This document shows positions 49,707 through 61,677 of a stretch of 64,000 nt of DNA, one piece after another. How positions within the stretch are numbered: the stretch's first letter is position 1; the number at the start of each line of letters is the position of its first letter. The notes under the pieces are model-generated. The model had not been told where the DNA came from. It saw nothing but the letters and a program-made list of their open reading frames with translations, and ran no database searches. The translations under genes and the position numbers were made by a program. The DNA is taken from assembly GCF_025698545.1 (NCBI RefSeq), contig NC_068565.1:1984001-2048000 (forward strand). Direction: 5' to 3'. This DNA comes from Gossypium raimondii (lineage: Eukaryota > Streptophyta > Magnoliopsida > Malvales > Malvaceae).

Positions 49707-52700
49707 TTAGCTTGAACTGTGTGGCTCATCGTCATCACTGCCACCGCCAGTAGAAGGAGCAGAACTCCAACTAGATTGTTGTGTGGTTGAATGAGGAACA
49801 GGTGCACCTTCAGAGAAAACGGAACCGACAGGCTCACTTGAAGCGCTCACTGATGATGATATCATGGCTGGAGCAGGGTCTTTGCTGGACCCTGAAAGAA
49901 GTTCGGGTCGTAATTCCGACGATGAGGATGATGGAGCTAGAGTACCGATTGTAGTTCCAACAGGATAGGGTGCAACAGGCATATCGGCGAGGGAAGATGC
50001 AGATGGACTGTAACTTAATGTTCCCATAGGATGATCAAACCTGCAAGCGGCTCCAAACTTGCACATTCCACGTTGTGTATAATGAGTGCAAGGGGGCGCA
50101 CCCTGATAGAAAAACACATGAACAAGTACACGAACAACAACTTATGAGGAAAAAGAATAAAGGAAACTCAACAGGTCCTATTACGCATATATGTCGCACA
50201 CGGCAATTGTACTAAAACAAAACCAGAGAATTAAAAACATAATCAGAAATTCATGTTCGTGATGATAGCATGTCTGAATATTAACTAGCTCGGTTTTAGA
50301 ATGACATCAAGAAAGAAAGCTAAATAAAGTGGGACCAGCATAAGCATAAGCATCCCACGCGCAATAATAATCGGAAGGAAGACTAGCTTGGAATGGATTT
50401 TCAGCATATTGTGCAACTTAACCTTACAACAAAAGTCACCTATGCCATGTTTATACCAATCCTTACTAACTCTTCCAAGTTCCGAATTCTGAGGTAAAAA
50501 CTGCTAGGAAAATATAACTCGGGTGTTATTTCGAACAACTTATCAGCCTTAACCCATCATCTGAAGTGCTTACCATAATTGCTCATCCTATCCATCCCCG
50601 AGATTTACATTGAAATTGAAAAATTAAAGCATCAAACATCATCACGAACTTTATTAATGACACTCAACTTGTGCAGTTGATGGAACAATTATGGCTATTC
50701 TTATAAGAACTAGAGAATTTAACATATATAAATTACCAAGAATCGGAATCTAGGTTAGAAGATCTTTGATATTCAGAAAGATATCGCAATCCCGGATATG
50801 TTTGTACACCCTTAATAGTAAATTAATAAATGAATGCAAAATAGAACAATCTTTATGTTCCTAAAATAAACATGATGATTTGTCAAGTAGCGTGTCACAC
50901 TCATTAATCACATAGAAGCATAAACATGCAAACAACAATAGGTTGGCATATGCATCTATGAAACAACGATAGAGATGCAAACCCGAGGTACGTTCTTGAT
51001 GACCAATTATTGTAAAAGCCATCACATTTGTAGGACATTTTACAAAATGCTTACCGGACGAAGCGGAAGACCAAGAGGGCTAAGGACGACATCTGCTTTT
51101 GGTGCAAACACTTCCGGCGGATGATGATATCTACAGGAGGATCCGTATTTACAACGACCGGTCTTCATATAATACTGGCATTCCGGTTGCCCAGGTCTCT
51201 CCGGAAACGACACCTCCTCCTGAATATTACTCGAAGGCTCGAAACTAGATGGTACAAATTGATGAGACCCGGTATAGGCAGTTGCAGAAGGAGACAATGG
51301 TGTTGCCCCAAAAGTTGAGCTTGACGGAACAGTCGGTTGAGTACCATAACCAACAGGTCCCTACACCAAGCAGCATTAACAACCGGAAATGTAAATATTT
51401 AATAGTATATTCAAACATTGAGGGAACTAAATAAAGTTATATTCACCCACCGGATATGGATTCCAACTCGGAACACCTTGAGAAAGCAACAAAGGACCAT
51501 AAGGGCCTTGCACATACGAGCCTGGCATTAAGGGAGGCCTAGCCATTACAACTCCGTATTGTTGAGAGGAAGGGCCAGATGGTGATTGCACCGTCGAATA
51601 CATGGTTGGAGCGGGCATTGGTGTAGGTGCAGGTGCAACTTGTGGAGCTGGAGATGGTGCCGGAACTTGCATAGCCGGTGGTGCAGGATGATGGAATTTA
51701 CATGTTGTACCAAATTTACACTGTCCCGTCTTCACATAATAAGAACACTCCTTTTCACCCTGTTCTACAGATTGCTCGATTATTACACAAACTTAACAAT
51801 AACGTATCTAAAAATTCATGTTGAGTGATACAAACCGGACGTAATGGATATCCGTAATAATTTAGTGGCACAGAGCTAACAGAACCACCTCCTTGCTTGG
51901 GATGATGGTACTTACAAGAAGCACCAAATTTGCATGCTCCCGTCCTCATATAATACTGCAAATCAATAAAAACGAAAGCCACTAAATAGTAAAAACAAGA
52001 CAAAAATTATCCAAGAATTTAAGCAATGAACAATAATCGACATTGTACTGTTTCGGCTTACATATCTCGAACTTGTCAAACATAATAAAAAAAGGTACCT
52101 GACAAACTGGCTGGCCCGCTCTCTCCGGATACTCTCCAACACCACCTCTTCCAACTCCCATAACCTAAAGCAATCATCATCATCGAATTTCTTTCATCAA
52201 TCAAAACAAATGAGCATAAAAGTTATACCAGATATAGATTCCCAATTACACCATTGAAGTAATAGAAAAGAAAACTTTGCATTTTTGCCCTAAAATTTTA
52301 AATCCCATCACTCCAAAGACCATGATCAAACAAAAAAACCAATAGAAACAGATGAAAGAAATTATAAAAAATAGAATGATTCGATCAAATTATCTATTTT
52401 TTTTACCCCAGCACGGTCACGAGGATGATTGAATCGGCACTTAGAACCATAGCCACAAAACCCAGTCCTCAAATAGTAAATACAATCAGCTTCATCGGGT
52501 CGTTCCGGGTATGATTCCGACCCACCTTCTAATCCCAATCGACAAACTGGTTCTACATCTCAAATAAAAAACCCATATCAAATCCCACATTACAAAAACA
52601 AATAATGAACATATGAATCCCGAAAAAAAAAACCCAAAAGCGAAAACCAAAAAAAAAAAAACCTTCGAGTCCCGTTTCGGGTCCCTGAGTATTCCATTCC

Positions 52701-52732
52701 GGTTGCGGATCGGATTCTGGGTCCCGCTCCAT
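49707..52732 (-). CDS. CCCH zinc-finger protein, five fingers (ZFN1/HUA1-like)
   Basis: This is an RNA- and DNA-binding nuclear protein family. Exons in transcript order are 52732-52663, 52552-52407, 52164-52099, 51955-51836, 51759-51451, 51360-51055 and 50102-49707, giving 470 aa. There are five C-x8-C-x5-C-x3-H fingers: C47/C56/C62/H66, C93/C102/C108/H112, C139/C148/C154/H158, C298/C307/C313/H317 and C344/C353/C359/H363. All ligands are present. Each finger carries the family YY.(R/K)TG.C or similar core, and YPERP(G/D)-like words precede fingers 1, 2 and 4. A Pro/Ala-rich linker joins fingers 3 and 4, and the tail is Ser-rich and acidic ([13 protein letters not shown]). The layout 3+2 matches the plant ZFN1/C3H-type group. 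No lesion was seen. Confidence 0.92.
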
Positions 52733-53749
52733 TTAACGTACAAACAACAACCCCCAAGTAAACCCTAACTGTAATCCGATCAAATGGCTAAATATATCTC
52801 TTTTTCTAGATGGAAAACGAAGAACAAAAAAAAAGGAGACAAAAAAACCCAGAAATTCTCTCTATGTCTCTTGTCTTTCTTTCTTACACTGAACCAGAAA
52901 AAAAAACACACACACACACACACTGTTTTGTCTGCTGTTTTTTCTGGGTTCAGTTTGGTTTTTTGTCTAAATTTTCTTTCACTTTCTCTCACTTTCTTTC
53001 ATTTTCTCTCTCTGCTTTTTTTTTTCTCTTTTTTCTTAATGCGTCGGTTGTTTATATACGCGCCATAGAATGGGTAAATAATAAAATTAAAATTATTTTA
53101 ATTAATTGATTATTTATATTTTTACGAAATGTATTGGTTCTAAATGACAAATATGTCCTCATTACGTGGCGATTTTCACTGTCGGGATAAGGTTAAAATA
53201 GTCATAAAGGGAATAAAATACTTGGATTTGTTTGAATTAATTAATGATACTATGGGGCTTAAAGAACCTAAGGCGAAAAGGTTAGAAAAAAGATATTAAT
53301 GGAAAGTTGGTGGTTGACGTGGCAAAAAAAGAGTGGTGTTTTCCTTCATTAAAAATTGAGAAAGAGTTAATTCTATTGTAAGTCCTCAAACTATATTCTA
53401 GATTTTAAATTGATCCCTTAAATTGTAAATGTTCTAATTGAGTCATCAAACTATTAGTTTAATATCAATTAAGTCTTTCTATTTGTCTAGCTATTGGCTC
53501 AGGCATTATATGTCGGTATAAATCTATGTGAAGCATAATTAAAAAAATGGATCAAGTTATAAACACACGTGTGTATATACTGCATAAACAAATAGATTTT
53601 CAAACGAATAACACCTAATAGTGTCATTCTGAATTAATGCATTAAATCCCTTTATAGAGAAAAAGTTATCTTTTCTCTTGTGACCGGTTGCTAGATCGGC
53701 CACCACTCATTCCTTTGATCATTTGCTTTTCATTCTCCTTTCTATTTTG
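52733..53749. other. CCCH gene leader/promoter and intergenic DNA
   Basis: Next to the CCCH start is a pyrimidine-rich leader on its strand, with an (AC)n tract near 52905-52922. Repeat-like words (AAGTCCTCAAACTATATTC, GAGTCATCAAACTATTAG) lie at 53375-53480. No gene is seen; open frames at 52784-53109 are low-complexity. Confidence 0.4.
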
Positions 53750-54033
53750 GGTTAAAATAGTATCCGTACTCTTCACAAATTTAAAATTTTAGTCTTTTTG
53801 CTTTGCAGATTTTAAAGTTTAACTCAAAATAGAAAAAAAAAAAACTCACTTCGTAGCCATGTAATTAAAACAATAGCATTGTAATGAACTTAAATTTAAC
53901 AAAACAATTTTAACAGTTAGACTTGAATTTTGAAAGCTAAAAAGTAAAGGAACTAAATTCTAAAAAAAAATAGAAGGACTAAATTTTAAATTTACAAAAA
54001 TACAAAAACCTAAATAATACTTTAAAAGGTTTT
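53750..54033. mobile_element. MITE family A copy, near 53.9 kb
   Basis: The left end has AAATTTAAAATTTTAGTC and the right end has GGACTAAATTTTAAATTTAC. The interior has TCGTAGCCATGTAATTAAAA and ACAGTTAGACTTGAATTTTG, in the order seen in the other family A copies. Confidence 0.6.
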
Positions 54034-55993
54034 CACCTTTGTTCTTAGTTTGGTTATTAATTGAATAAAACTCCCCACCGATCACATTGATATTTAAATC
54101 GATTTTATTAACGATGTCAATTGTAACGAACTAATTAAACTGATTAAACCAACTTATATATATTAACTCGATTAATTTAATTTTAATATCCTTAAACTCG
54201 AATAATGAATATATATTTTACCTTATCTTAATTGCCATTGGATTTACAGTAATAATCATACCAAAATCACAACATATAATGTCAAAATGAAACCTTATTT
54301 ATTGGAAGATGCATGTCCGATACATCCCTCGAATTTATAACAGAGTAGTAGATCACATGATCAAAGTCTCGATTGTTGATATTTGATATGACCCCAATTT
54401 CAATGCTAAATTTACTGAGGGAAGATCGGAATAGTTTTGGTACTGTTTTATCTTTTTTTTTATTGTAATCGCTTTTGTGATTAAAAAAAAATCCTAATTT
54501 TAGAAATAAATTTCACTTTGAATTTTGTTGTGGAATAACACGGCACAATCCTTAATTTGTTTTAAAAAATGTTTATTTTGTTGCTACAATTATGACAAAA
54601 TATTACCTATGGCAGACAACAAAATGAAAAATTGTAAGATCACATGTCTCAGTGTCTACTAAAAATTGTGCATTTTTTTCTTTATTTTAAAATGATTAAA
54701 ATCTAATATAAAATTGAAATTTTATAATCGTATTTAAATTTATATAAAAATATAATATTTTAATTTTTTTATGTTAGATAAAAGTGTACCCAAATATTTT
54801 CTTTTATTTATTTATTATTAATTTGTTAAAAATCATTGATGAACCAAAGCTGTGCATGCCACTCATCAAACATCATCTTATCCTTTGTTTGGTGGCTGAC
54901 TCAAAGAAGACATTTTTAATGACTTTGTTTCTTTTAAAATCCCTTATTCTTTTTTTTATCAAATTTTAAAGTTTATTTTTAGTACAAAATTTTGCAATTA
55001 AATCCCTCAATTTTTATTTAAAAAAATACAATTGACAATGTTGTTAACTAATTAAAGCTTGAACTCGATAACTATTTCCGTATTGAAGCTTGAATTTTTT
55101 GTCCAAATCACACTCTAAACTTGGCAATATTATTTGTCCTTGAACTTGACAACTTGAAAATTGTTTTCATATTAAAGATCTGAACTTGACGATTGTTCCT
55201 ACATCGAGACCTGAACTTTAGAGTTTTCAAAACAATATCATGGACTAACTTGAACAAAAAAAAATTCAAACCCCAACGTGAAAGCAGTTACCAAGTTTAG
55301 AATCTAGCTTAGACAAAAAGAAAATCCGAACCCAATGAGAGAATAGTTACCAAGTAAAGGCCTTAAAAAGTGATTTAACTCTGTTTAAAACCAAAATTCG
55401 ATTAGACCTGATAATATCAAATATAATATGATTAAAACAACACGAAAAATGCTAACGGTGTGAATATACGAATGTGTTAAATTAATATAAAGGTAACACT
55501 TTCGACATTAAATCCCCAAATGTTGAGATTCAATCCCTAAATTTATTGAAAGCAGTCTCTTAAGAGTAACTGTATGAATCAATTGAGCTAAACAATACGA
55601 AACCGAAAGGAGACTAACAAGGTTGCAAATGAAACTCGTTTCACACTTGCATTTAGAGAAATGAAGATTAACAAAGCTGTAAAACGAAACTCATTACGCG
55701 ATTACAAACGCTAAAATTCGAGTCCCGAACTTATCAAATGCCATCTCGTAAGGGTGACTGTATTACCAAACCGAGATAAACTTCGGGTCATGCTGCATAT
55801 CAAAGACGCTAATTCGAGACCTATTTAGATGCACTTCAAACCAACAAGACTTAATCAAACAGCAAACATGTTGAGCTTAAGGTTTCATTAATGGAAGACA
55901 ATAAAACAACTACAACAAGCTTCAGATCAAAAGAATGAACCAAAATCAAGGCAGCACAGCACGAAAAACACTAACGCTGCAGTCTACATTAAT
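54034..55993. other. AT-rich intergenic DNA before the mTERF array
   Basis: Repeat-like words are seen at 55045-55260 (TTGAACTCGATAACTATTTC, TTGAACTTGACAACTTG, GAACTTGACGATTG). At about 54865-54960 there is a diverged relative of the block CTTGTTTGGTGGCTGAC that recurs inside the mTERF array at 60070 and 62610. No gene is seen. Confidence 0.4.
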
Positions 55994-57133
55994 TCACTTC
56001 TCAACATTTTCTTTGTATAGCTTCAAGAGCTCGGGTGCTTTCTTTACGAAACAGTCACCAAACATCTTGTTGAATGTCTTCTCCGATGTGTCAAACAATA
56101 CAGACAATTTAAAGTCATTAACCAAACCTTTTGATGACAATTCTTGAGCAAACAAAGCCCTCGGGACAATCCTCTTCTCTAAACTCCGTGATAAAACACT
56201 CGATTGTTTGGCAACGAGAGTCGAACTGTAGCCCATTTTGTTCACCAGAAAATCCATTATAGCCATGATCTTATCTTCCGAAACCGTCATACACAACGGA
56301 TACCTTCGGAAAGCTTCGTGAATCTCTTGGTCAGACCAACCCCATCTCTTATAAACATCAATCTTCTTCTCTAATGTGGATTTGGTCATTGATTTCATAG
56401 CGAAAACCACATCGAGAAACTTCTTCCTCGAAGTATCTATCCCCATTCTTTTGACTTCCTCAACAATCTCCTCAAGTCGAACCGGATTAAACATCAGTGT
56501 TCTAGGCTTACGATGAAGCTGCAAAAGAATATTCGATTCGGGGACTCCAATTCCTCTCAAAATATTCATATTCGGAAGCAAATTCTTCTCAAAATCGGAT
56601 ACAAGAATACCAGCAAATCGTTTTATAGACTTAATAGCCTTATCATCAGATTGAAACAAATTCCTAAGTAAATTAAATGAAGGGATAATTCGTTTCTCTA
56701 AACTAGCTCTCAACAATGTAGGATAATCACTCAAGAGCTTAGCAAGCTCAGGCCTTGAAAAACCTATGGAGTAAAGAAACTCTAATTTGGGCAAAAGGGT
56801 TTTCTCAGTATCAGAATAAAGCAATTTTGGTTGTCTTTTGATTAGATTTTTTATTTGGGTTTTCGAAAACCCGTGATTTTCCAGGAAAATAATCAGAGAA
56901 TCGGGCTTTTCAGGGGTTTCAAAATGAACATAATTTGAAGTCCGTGATGCCGATTCTGGGGAGAACCCACATTTGTTTATAAGGTATGTAACTGTAAAGG
57001 AGTGTTCATTTGAGCTAATGGAGAAGAATCTAAGAGTAGTTGATATTTTAGTGACTGAAAGATTGAAACTTTGAGAGGAAGCCATGGCTTGCCTCCCATG
57101 AAGAAGACTAGTTCTAAAGATGGAATAAATCAT
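55994..57133 (-). CDS. mTERF-family protein, array copy 1 (intact)
   Basis: This intronless gene encodes 379 aa. mTERF proteins are helical-repeat nucleic-acid-binding proteins imported into mitochondria or plastids, where they act in transcription, splicing or RNA handling. The first ~40 residues are Ser/Arg-rich and lack acidic residues, as in an organelle targeting peptide. About eight ~30-residue mTERF repeats follow, seen as recurring SL..FLENHGFS.TQI..LIKR.P.LL, PKLEFLYSIGFS.PEL.KLLS.YP and IPSFNLLRNLF. Later repeats include VEEVKRMGID, RWGWSDQEI.EAFRRYP and AIMDFLVNKMGYS. It belongs to the expanded plant group with WGWS and MGYS repeats. The start ATG aligns with that of the other copies. 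No lesion was seen. Which organelle it enters cannot be told by eye. Confidence 0.92.
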   Translation of the reverse strand: MIYSIFRTSLLHGRQAMASSQSFNLSVTKISTTLRFFSISSNEHSFTVTYLINKCGFSPESASRTSNYVHFETPEKPDSLIIFLENHGFSKTQIKNLIKRQPKLLYSDTEKTLLPKLEFLYSIGFSRPELAKLLSDYPTLLRASLEKRIIPSFNLLRNLFQSDDKAIKSIKRFAGILVSDFEKNLLPNMNILRGIGVPESNILLQLHRKPRTLMFNPVRLEEIVEEVKRMGIDTSRKKFLDVVFAMKSMTKSTLEKKIDVYKRWGWSDQEIHEAFRRYPLCMTVSEDKIMAIMDFLVNKMGYSSTLVAKQSSVLSRSLEKRIVPRALFAQELSSKGLVNDFKLSVLFDTSEKTFNKMFGDCFVKKAPELLKLYKENVEK

Positions 57134-58339
57134 GGGAATTAAAACTCAAAAGTCTCACTCACTAACCTCTTTTACGAGACCCCAAAGACAGAATCTGACC
57201 TTTCCGGCAGGGAATAAGAGAACTGAAGCTCACCGGCGGCCCCGGTTAAACCTCCAAAACCCTCCAATGGTTTTGTTCTTAACCCTATTGGGGCTTTGTT
57301 TAGATTGTTCAAGCCCAACTTGCTTTATATCTAATAATTAATATATACTACAAATAGGGTTAAATCCACTAGAGATCCCCAAACTATGGCTCTTATTTTA
57401 ATTTGGTCCAAAAACATCAAATCATTAAGATTGAATCTTTAAAATATTAGTATTGTATCAATAAACTCTGTTATCAGTTTCGTCCCTAGATTGGACATCA
57501 AATTTCAAAACATAATGTCAAATTTAGCTCTTAACATTTACATCTTTTATCATTTTGACCTTTATTTTTTAGCTAAATTAGACCTTAAACTTTTTTTAAA
57601 AAGTCAAATTTAACTGTCAGTTTTTGAAAAAGAGTTGAGATGATGTTTTTCTAACGAAAATACCAACATAACAATCTGCATGTACTAATGATGTTATAAT
57701 AACATGAAATGCACATTGATTGTCATGTGAGTTGCTATGCCAACAACATTAAAAATTAATGTTTTAATTATAGCAATTTTACTATTTTCTAAAAGGTTAA
57801 GGCTAAATTGACAAAGAATATAAATATTAAGGACTAAATTTATATTATGCCAAATTTCAACTCAAATATGATGCGAAACATATATAAAACACTATACCAA
57901 TCACATGAATTGCTTGGATTTGACAGGTTCAAGAAAAGAAGAAACGATAAAATTAACATTTCAAATATATATTTGAACCACAATTAGACTTTCACAAAGC
58001 AAGATAGAGCATCGAACAAATGATGAAAGAGGACCTAAAAAAAAACAAAAGACACTAATAAGGCTGCCAATGAAACTCATTACACTATTGCACTTCAAAC
58101 CAATGAGACTTAAATTAACAGCAAGTCCAGCAAAATGTTGAGCTTAAGCTTCATCAATGGAAAAAGGAACACAGCTACAAAAACAAGGCTGCTTCCATTG
58201 ACAAATTCCAACTACAAGAAGTTTCAGACCAAAGTAATGAACTGAAACAAGGCAACATGACACGGAAAAATCCAAATCTTAACGCGCCAAAAGCAATTCC
58301 TTTGGTCTTCATCATCCTACAAAATACTAATGCTGCAGC
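57134..58339. other. mTERF spacer 1-2
   Basis: The first ~210 bp is the promoter and leader of copy 1 and resembles the same region of copies 2 and 3 (shared words CTCACTCACTAACCTCTT, GAACTGAAGCTCA, AAACCTCCAAAA). Then comes repeat-like DNA (57360-57900). Nearest copy 2 is a 3' flank shared with other copies (CAAGCAAAATGTTGAGCTTA-like words). Confidence 0.5.
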
Positions 58340-59518
58340 CTACGCTAACTCACTTGTATTTTTTTTTTCTGAAATCTTAAGTTTTTCTTTGTAAAGCTTC
58401 AAGAGCTCGAGTGCTTTGTTTACGAAACGGTCAATATACATTCTAATGAACAGCTTTTCCGATGTCTCGAACAATGTAGACAATTTAAATTCATTAACCA
58501 AACCTTGTGATATCAATTCTCGAGCAAACACTGTCCTCGGGATAATCCTCTTCTCTAAGCTCCGTGTTACTAAACACGGTTCTTTGGCAATGAGAGTCGA
58601 ACTGTAGCCCATTTTGTTCACCAGAAAATCCATTATAGCCATGGTCTTTTCCTCCGAAACTGTCATACACAACGGATACCTCCCCAAAGCTTCGTTAATC
58701 TCTTGGTCAGACCAACCCCATCTCCTATAAACATCAATCTTCTTCTCTAATGTGGATTTGATCATTGATCTGAAAGCTTGAACCGCAACAAGAAACTTCA
58801 TCCTCGAAGAACCAATCCCCATTCTTTTGACTTCCTCCACAATCTCCTTAAGCCGAACCGGATCATACAAAAGCGATCTAGGCTGACGGTTAAGCAGCGT
58901 AAGGATATTCGATTCAGGAACTCCAATTCCTCTCAAATCATTCATATTCAGATACAAATATGACTCGGAATCATAGACAAGAATGCCAGCAAATCGTTTT
59001 ATAGCTTTGAATCCTTGATAGTCTTATCACCGGATTGAAACAAGTTCCTCAGTAAATTAAACGAAGGTATAATTTGTTTCTTTAAACTACATATCAAAAC
59101 TGCAGGATAGCTAGTCAAGATTTTAGTAAGCTCAGGCCTTGAAAAACCTATAGAGTAAAAAAAACTCCAATTTCGGCAAAAGGGTTTTCTCAGTATCATA
59201 AATAAGCAATCTTGGCCTTCTTTTGATGAGATTTAAGATTTGGGTTTTCGAACACTCATGATTTTCCAGGAAAGCAAACAGTAAATCAGGCCTTTCTGGT
59301 GTTTCGAAATGAACATATTTTGAAACCCAAGAAGCCATTTCTGGGGAGAACCCACATTTGTTTACAAGGTATGAAGCTGCAAATGAGTGTCCATTTGAGC
59401 TATTGGAGAATAATCTAAGATCAATTGATCGTTTAAAGATTAAAAGATTGGAACTTTGAGAGGCTGCAATGGTTTGCCTCCCATGAACAAAACTAGTTCT
59501 AATGATGAAATAAAACAT
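58340..59518 (-). pseudogene. mTERF-family pseudogene, array copy 2
   Basis: The copy aligns end to end with copies 1 and 3 but is broken into three open pieces. The N-terminal piece (59518-59132) is in frame until an A-run at 59157-59164 that has one extra base compared with the sister copies; this causes a shift and an early stop after 128 codons. An 8-nt insertion at 59006-59013 shifts the frame again. The two changes sum to nine bases, so the C-terminal piece (58957-58340) is back in the original frame. Other parts keep good mTERF repeats, suggesting recent loss. The C-terminus is longer than in copy 1, with a lysine-rich KISEKKNTSELA. A truncated N-terminal product is possible but not expected to work. 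Confidence 0.88.
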
Positions 59519-60546
59519 TGGAATTGGAGCTCATGAATCTCACTCACTAACCTCTTGACGTGCCCTAAAGATGAAATCTGATTATTTTCCGGCGGAAAAT
59601 AAGTGAACTGAAGCTCAGTGCCGGCCCCGGTGAAACCTCCAAAAACCTCAAATGGGTATTTTCTTGTTCAGTGTCAAAGGCTTTAAAACTTGTTTTTACA
59701 TATAAAAAAACACTTATGTATTAGGAGTAAGATTTTATTTTGCTCTTGATATTTAAAAAAATAGATAAATTAACTTATGTAAGTTAGATTAAAGAGTAAA
59801 TTTATTTTTTTATTCAAAAATTTATCTATTTGTATTGTTAAAAACGAGTACAGCTGATGAAATAATCAGATAATGATAAATAACATATCACTTATACCTC
59901 GTGCTGATGTAAAATTACTAATTTTTAACAATAAAAATAAATAAAATTTTTAGTAGAAACTAAATTACTTTTTAATCTAACTTACGAAAATCATTGTTTA
60001 GAAGAGAAAGCAAAATGCAATCCGGTGTACTTTTACCCATATAAAAATTGCGTCTTCTCATTCTTATGCTTGTTTGGTGGCTGACCCAAAACATTTTTTT
60101 ATGCCTTTGATTCTTTTTATTTTTTTACTTCTAAAAAGCATTTTAAAATTTTTAAAAAATCAATTAAAGCCCTCTATAGTTTGCATTGCATTCAATTAAG
60201 TCTTACTTTCAATAAAAAAAATTCAATTAAGCCCCTCGATCAAGGCTGCAAATGAAACTCATTTCACAAAACTCATTACACTACTGCATTTCAAACTAAT
60301 GAGACTTAAATAAACAACAAAGCAAGCAAAATGTTGAGCTTAAAGGCTCATCAATGGAAGAAAACAATACAGCTAAAAGAGAGTGGCTGGTTCCATTAAC
60401 ATATTCAAACTACAACAAGTTGAAGATCAAGATTAATGAACTCAAACCAGACAACACGAACATGAAAAATATCCAAAGCTTAATGCGCCAAAAGTTTGGT
60501 CCTAATCTGCAATTTAATACATCCTACAAAATACTAATGCTGCAGC
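59519..60546. other. mTERF spacer 2-3
   Basis: The first ~170 bp is the promoter of copy 2, very like that of copy 3. A family B MITE follows at 59713-60038, then the CTTGTTTGGTGGCTGACCC block and a 3' flank (60240-60546) almost identical to 62750-63037 next to copy 4. No separate gene is seen; an open frame at 60354-60665 runs through conserved non-coding flank. Confidence 0.6.
59713..60038. mobile_element. MITE family B in mTERF spacer 2-3
   Basis: The right end GGTGTACTTTTACCC and interior words (AATGCAATCC, ATACCTCGTGCTGATG, ACTGATGAAATAATCAGATA-like) match family B. The left end is diverged. It occupies the same relative place as the copy at 62269-62586. Confidence 0.6.
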
Positions 60547-61677
60547 CTATACTGACTTCTTTTTTTCTTCGTATAGTATCAAGAGCTCGGGTGCTATGTT
60601 TACAAAACGGTTCACAAACACCTTCTCTGATGTGTCGAACAATGCAGACAATGTTAAGTTACTAACCAAACCTAGTGATAACAATTCTCGAGCAAATAAA
60701 GCCCTTGGGACAATCCTCTTCTCTAAGCTTTGACTGAAAATACTCGGTTGTTTAGCAACGAGATTCGAATGATAGCCCATTTTGTTCACGAGAAAGTCCA
60801 TTATAGCCATGATCTTACCCTCTGAAGCAGTAACACACGATGGATACCTTTGAAAAGCTTCACGAATCTCTTGGTCCGACCAACCCCATCTCCTATATAC
60901 ATCAAATTTCTTCTCTAGTGTGGATTTGCTCATTGATGTCAAAGCAATAACCGCAGCAAGAAACTTCGTCGTTGAAGAATCAATCCCCATTCCTTTGACT
61001 TCCTCCACAATCTCCTTAAGCCGAACCGGTTTACACAAAAGCGTTCTAGCCTTATAGTTAAGCAGCATAAGGATATTCGATTCAGGGACTCCAACTCCTC
61101 TCAAAACATTCATATTCGGATACAAATACGACTTGGAATCATAGACAAGAATACCAGTATATCGTTTTATAGCCTTGATAGTCTTATCATGAGATTGAAA
61201 CAAGTTCCTGAGTAAATTAAATGAGGGGATGATTTGTTTCTCTAAACTAGATATCAACAGACGAGGATAGTTACTCAAGAGTTTAGCAAGCTCAGGCCTT
61301 GAAAAACCTATAGAGTAAAGAAACTCTAATTTGGGCGAAAGGGTTTTCTCAGAATCAAAAAGAAGCAACATTGGCTGTCTTTTGATGAGAATTAGGATTT
61401 GGGTATTCGAGAACCCATGGTTTTCCAGGAAAGTAATCAGAGAATCAGGCTTTTCAGGAGTTTCAAAATGAACATAATTTGAAACCCGAGAAGCCATTTC
61501 TGGGGAGAACCCACATTTGTTTATAAGGTATGTAGCTGCAAATGAGTGTCCATTTGAGCTATTGGAGAAAAATCTAAGACCACTTGATTGTTTAAAGATT
61601 AAAAGATTGGAACTTTGAGAGGCTGCAATGGTTTGCCTCCCATGAACAAAACTAGTTCTAATGATGAAATAAAACAT
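60547..61677 (-). CDS. mTERF-family protein, array copy 3 (intact)
   Basis: This intronless gene encodes 376 aa, with the same plan as copy 1: a basic, Ser-rich N-terminus for organelle import (MFYFIIRTSFVHGRQ), then about eight mTERF repeats. Visible repeat cores are FLENHGFSNTQILILIKRQP, PKLEFLYSIGFSRPELAKL, GVGVPESNILMLL, RRWGWSDQEIREAFQRYP and AIMDFLVNKMGYH. It ends in a short lysine-rich tail. It is closer to copies 2 and 4 than to copy 1, both in coding sequence and in flanks. Differences from copy 1 lie mostly in repeats that would contact nucleic acid, but I cannot test for selection by eye. No lesion was seen. Confidence 0.92.
   Translation of the reverse strand: MFYFIIRTSFVHGRQTIAASQSSNLLIFKQSSGLRFFSNSSNGHSFAATYLINKCGFSPEMASRVSNYVHFETPEKPDSLITFLENHGFSNTQILILIKRQPMLLLFDSEKTLSPKLEFLYSIGFSRPELAKLLSNYPRLLISSLEKQIIPSFNLLRNLFQSHDKTIKAIKRYTGILVYDSKSYLYPNMNVLRGVGVPESNILMLLNYKARTLLCKPVRLKEIVEEVKGMGIDSSTTKFLAAVIALTSMSKSTLEKKFDVYRRWGWSDQEIREAFQRYPSCVTASEGKIMAIMDFLVNKMGYHSNLVAKQPSIFSQSLEKRIVPRALFARELLSLGLVSNLTLSALFDTSEKVFVNRFVNIAPELLILYEEKKKSV

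Noticed and set aside
49522-49710. 62-codon plus-strand open frame
   Set aside because: It lies where the 3' UTR of the minus-strand CCCH gene is expected and is basic and low-complexity.
55935-56147. Plus-strand open frames opposite the mTERF genes (also 58416, 58778, 60354, 63458)
   Set aside because: They are antisense shadows of conserved mTERF coding sequence or flank; the sense protein is clearly recognisable.
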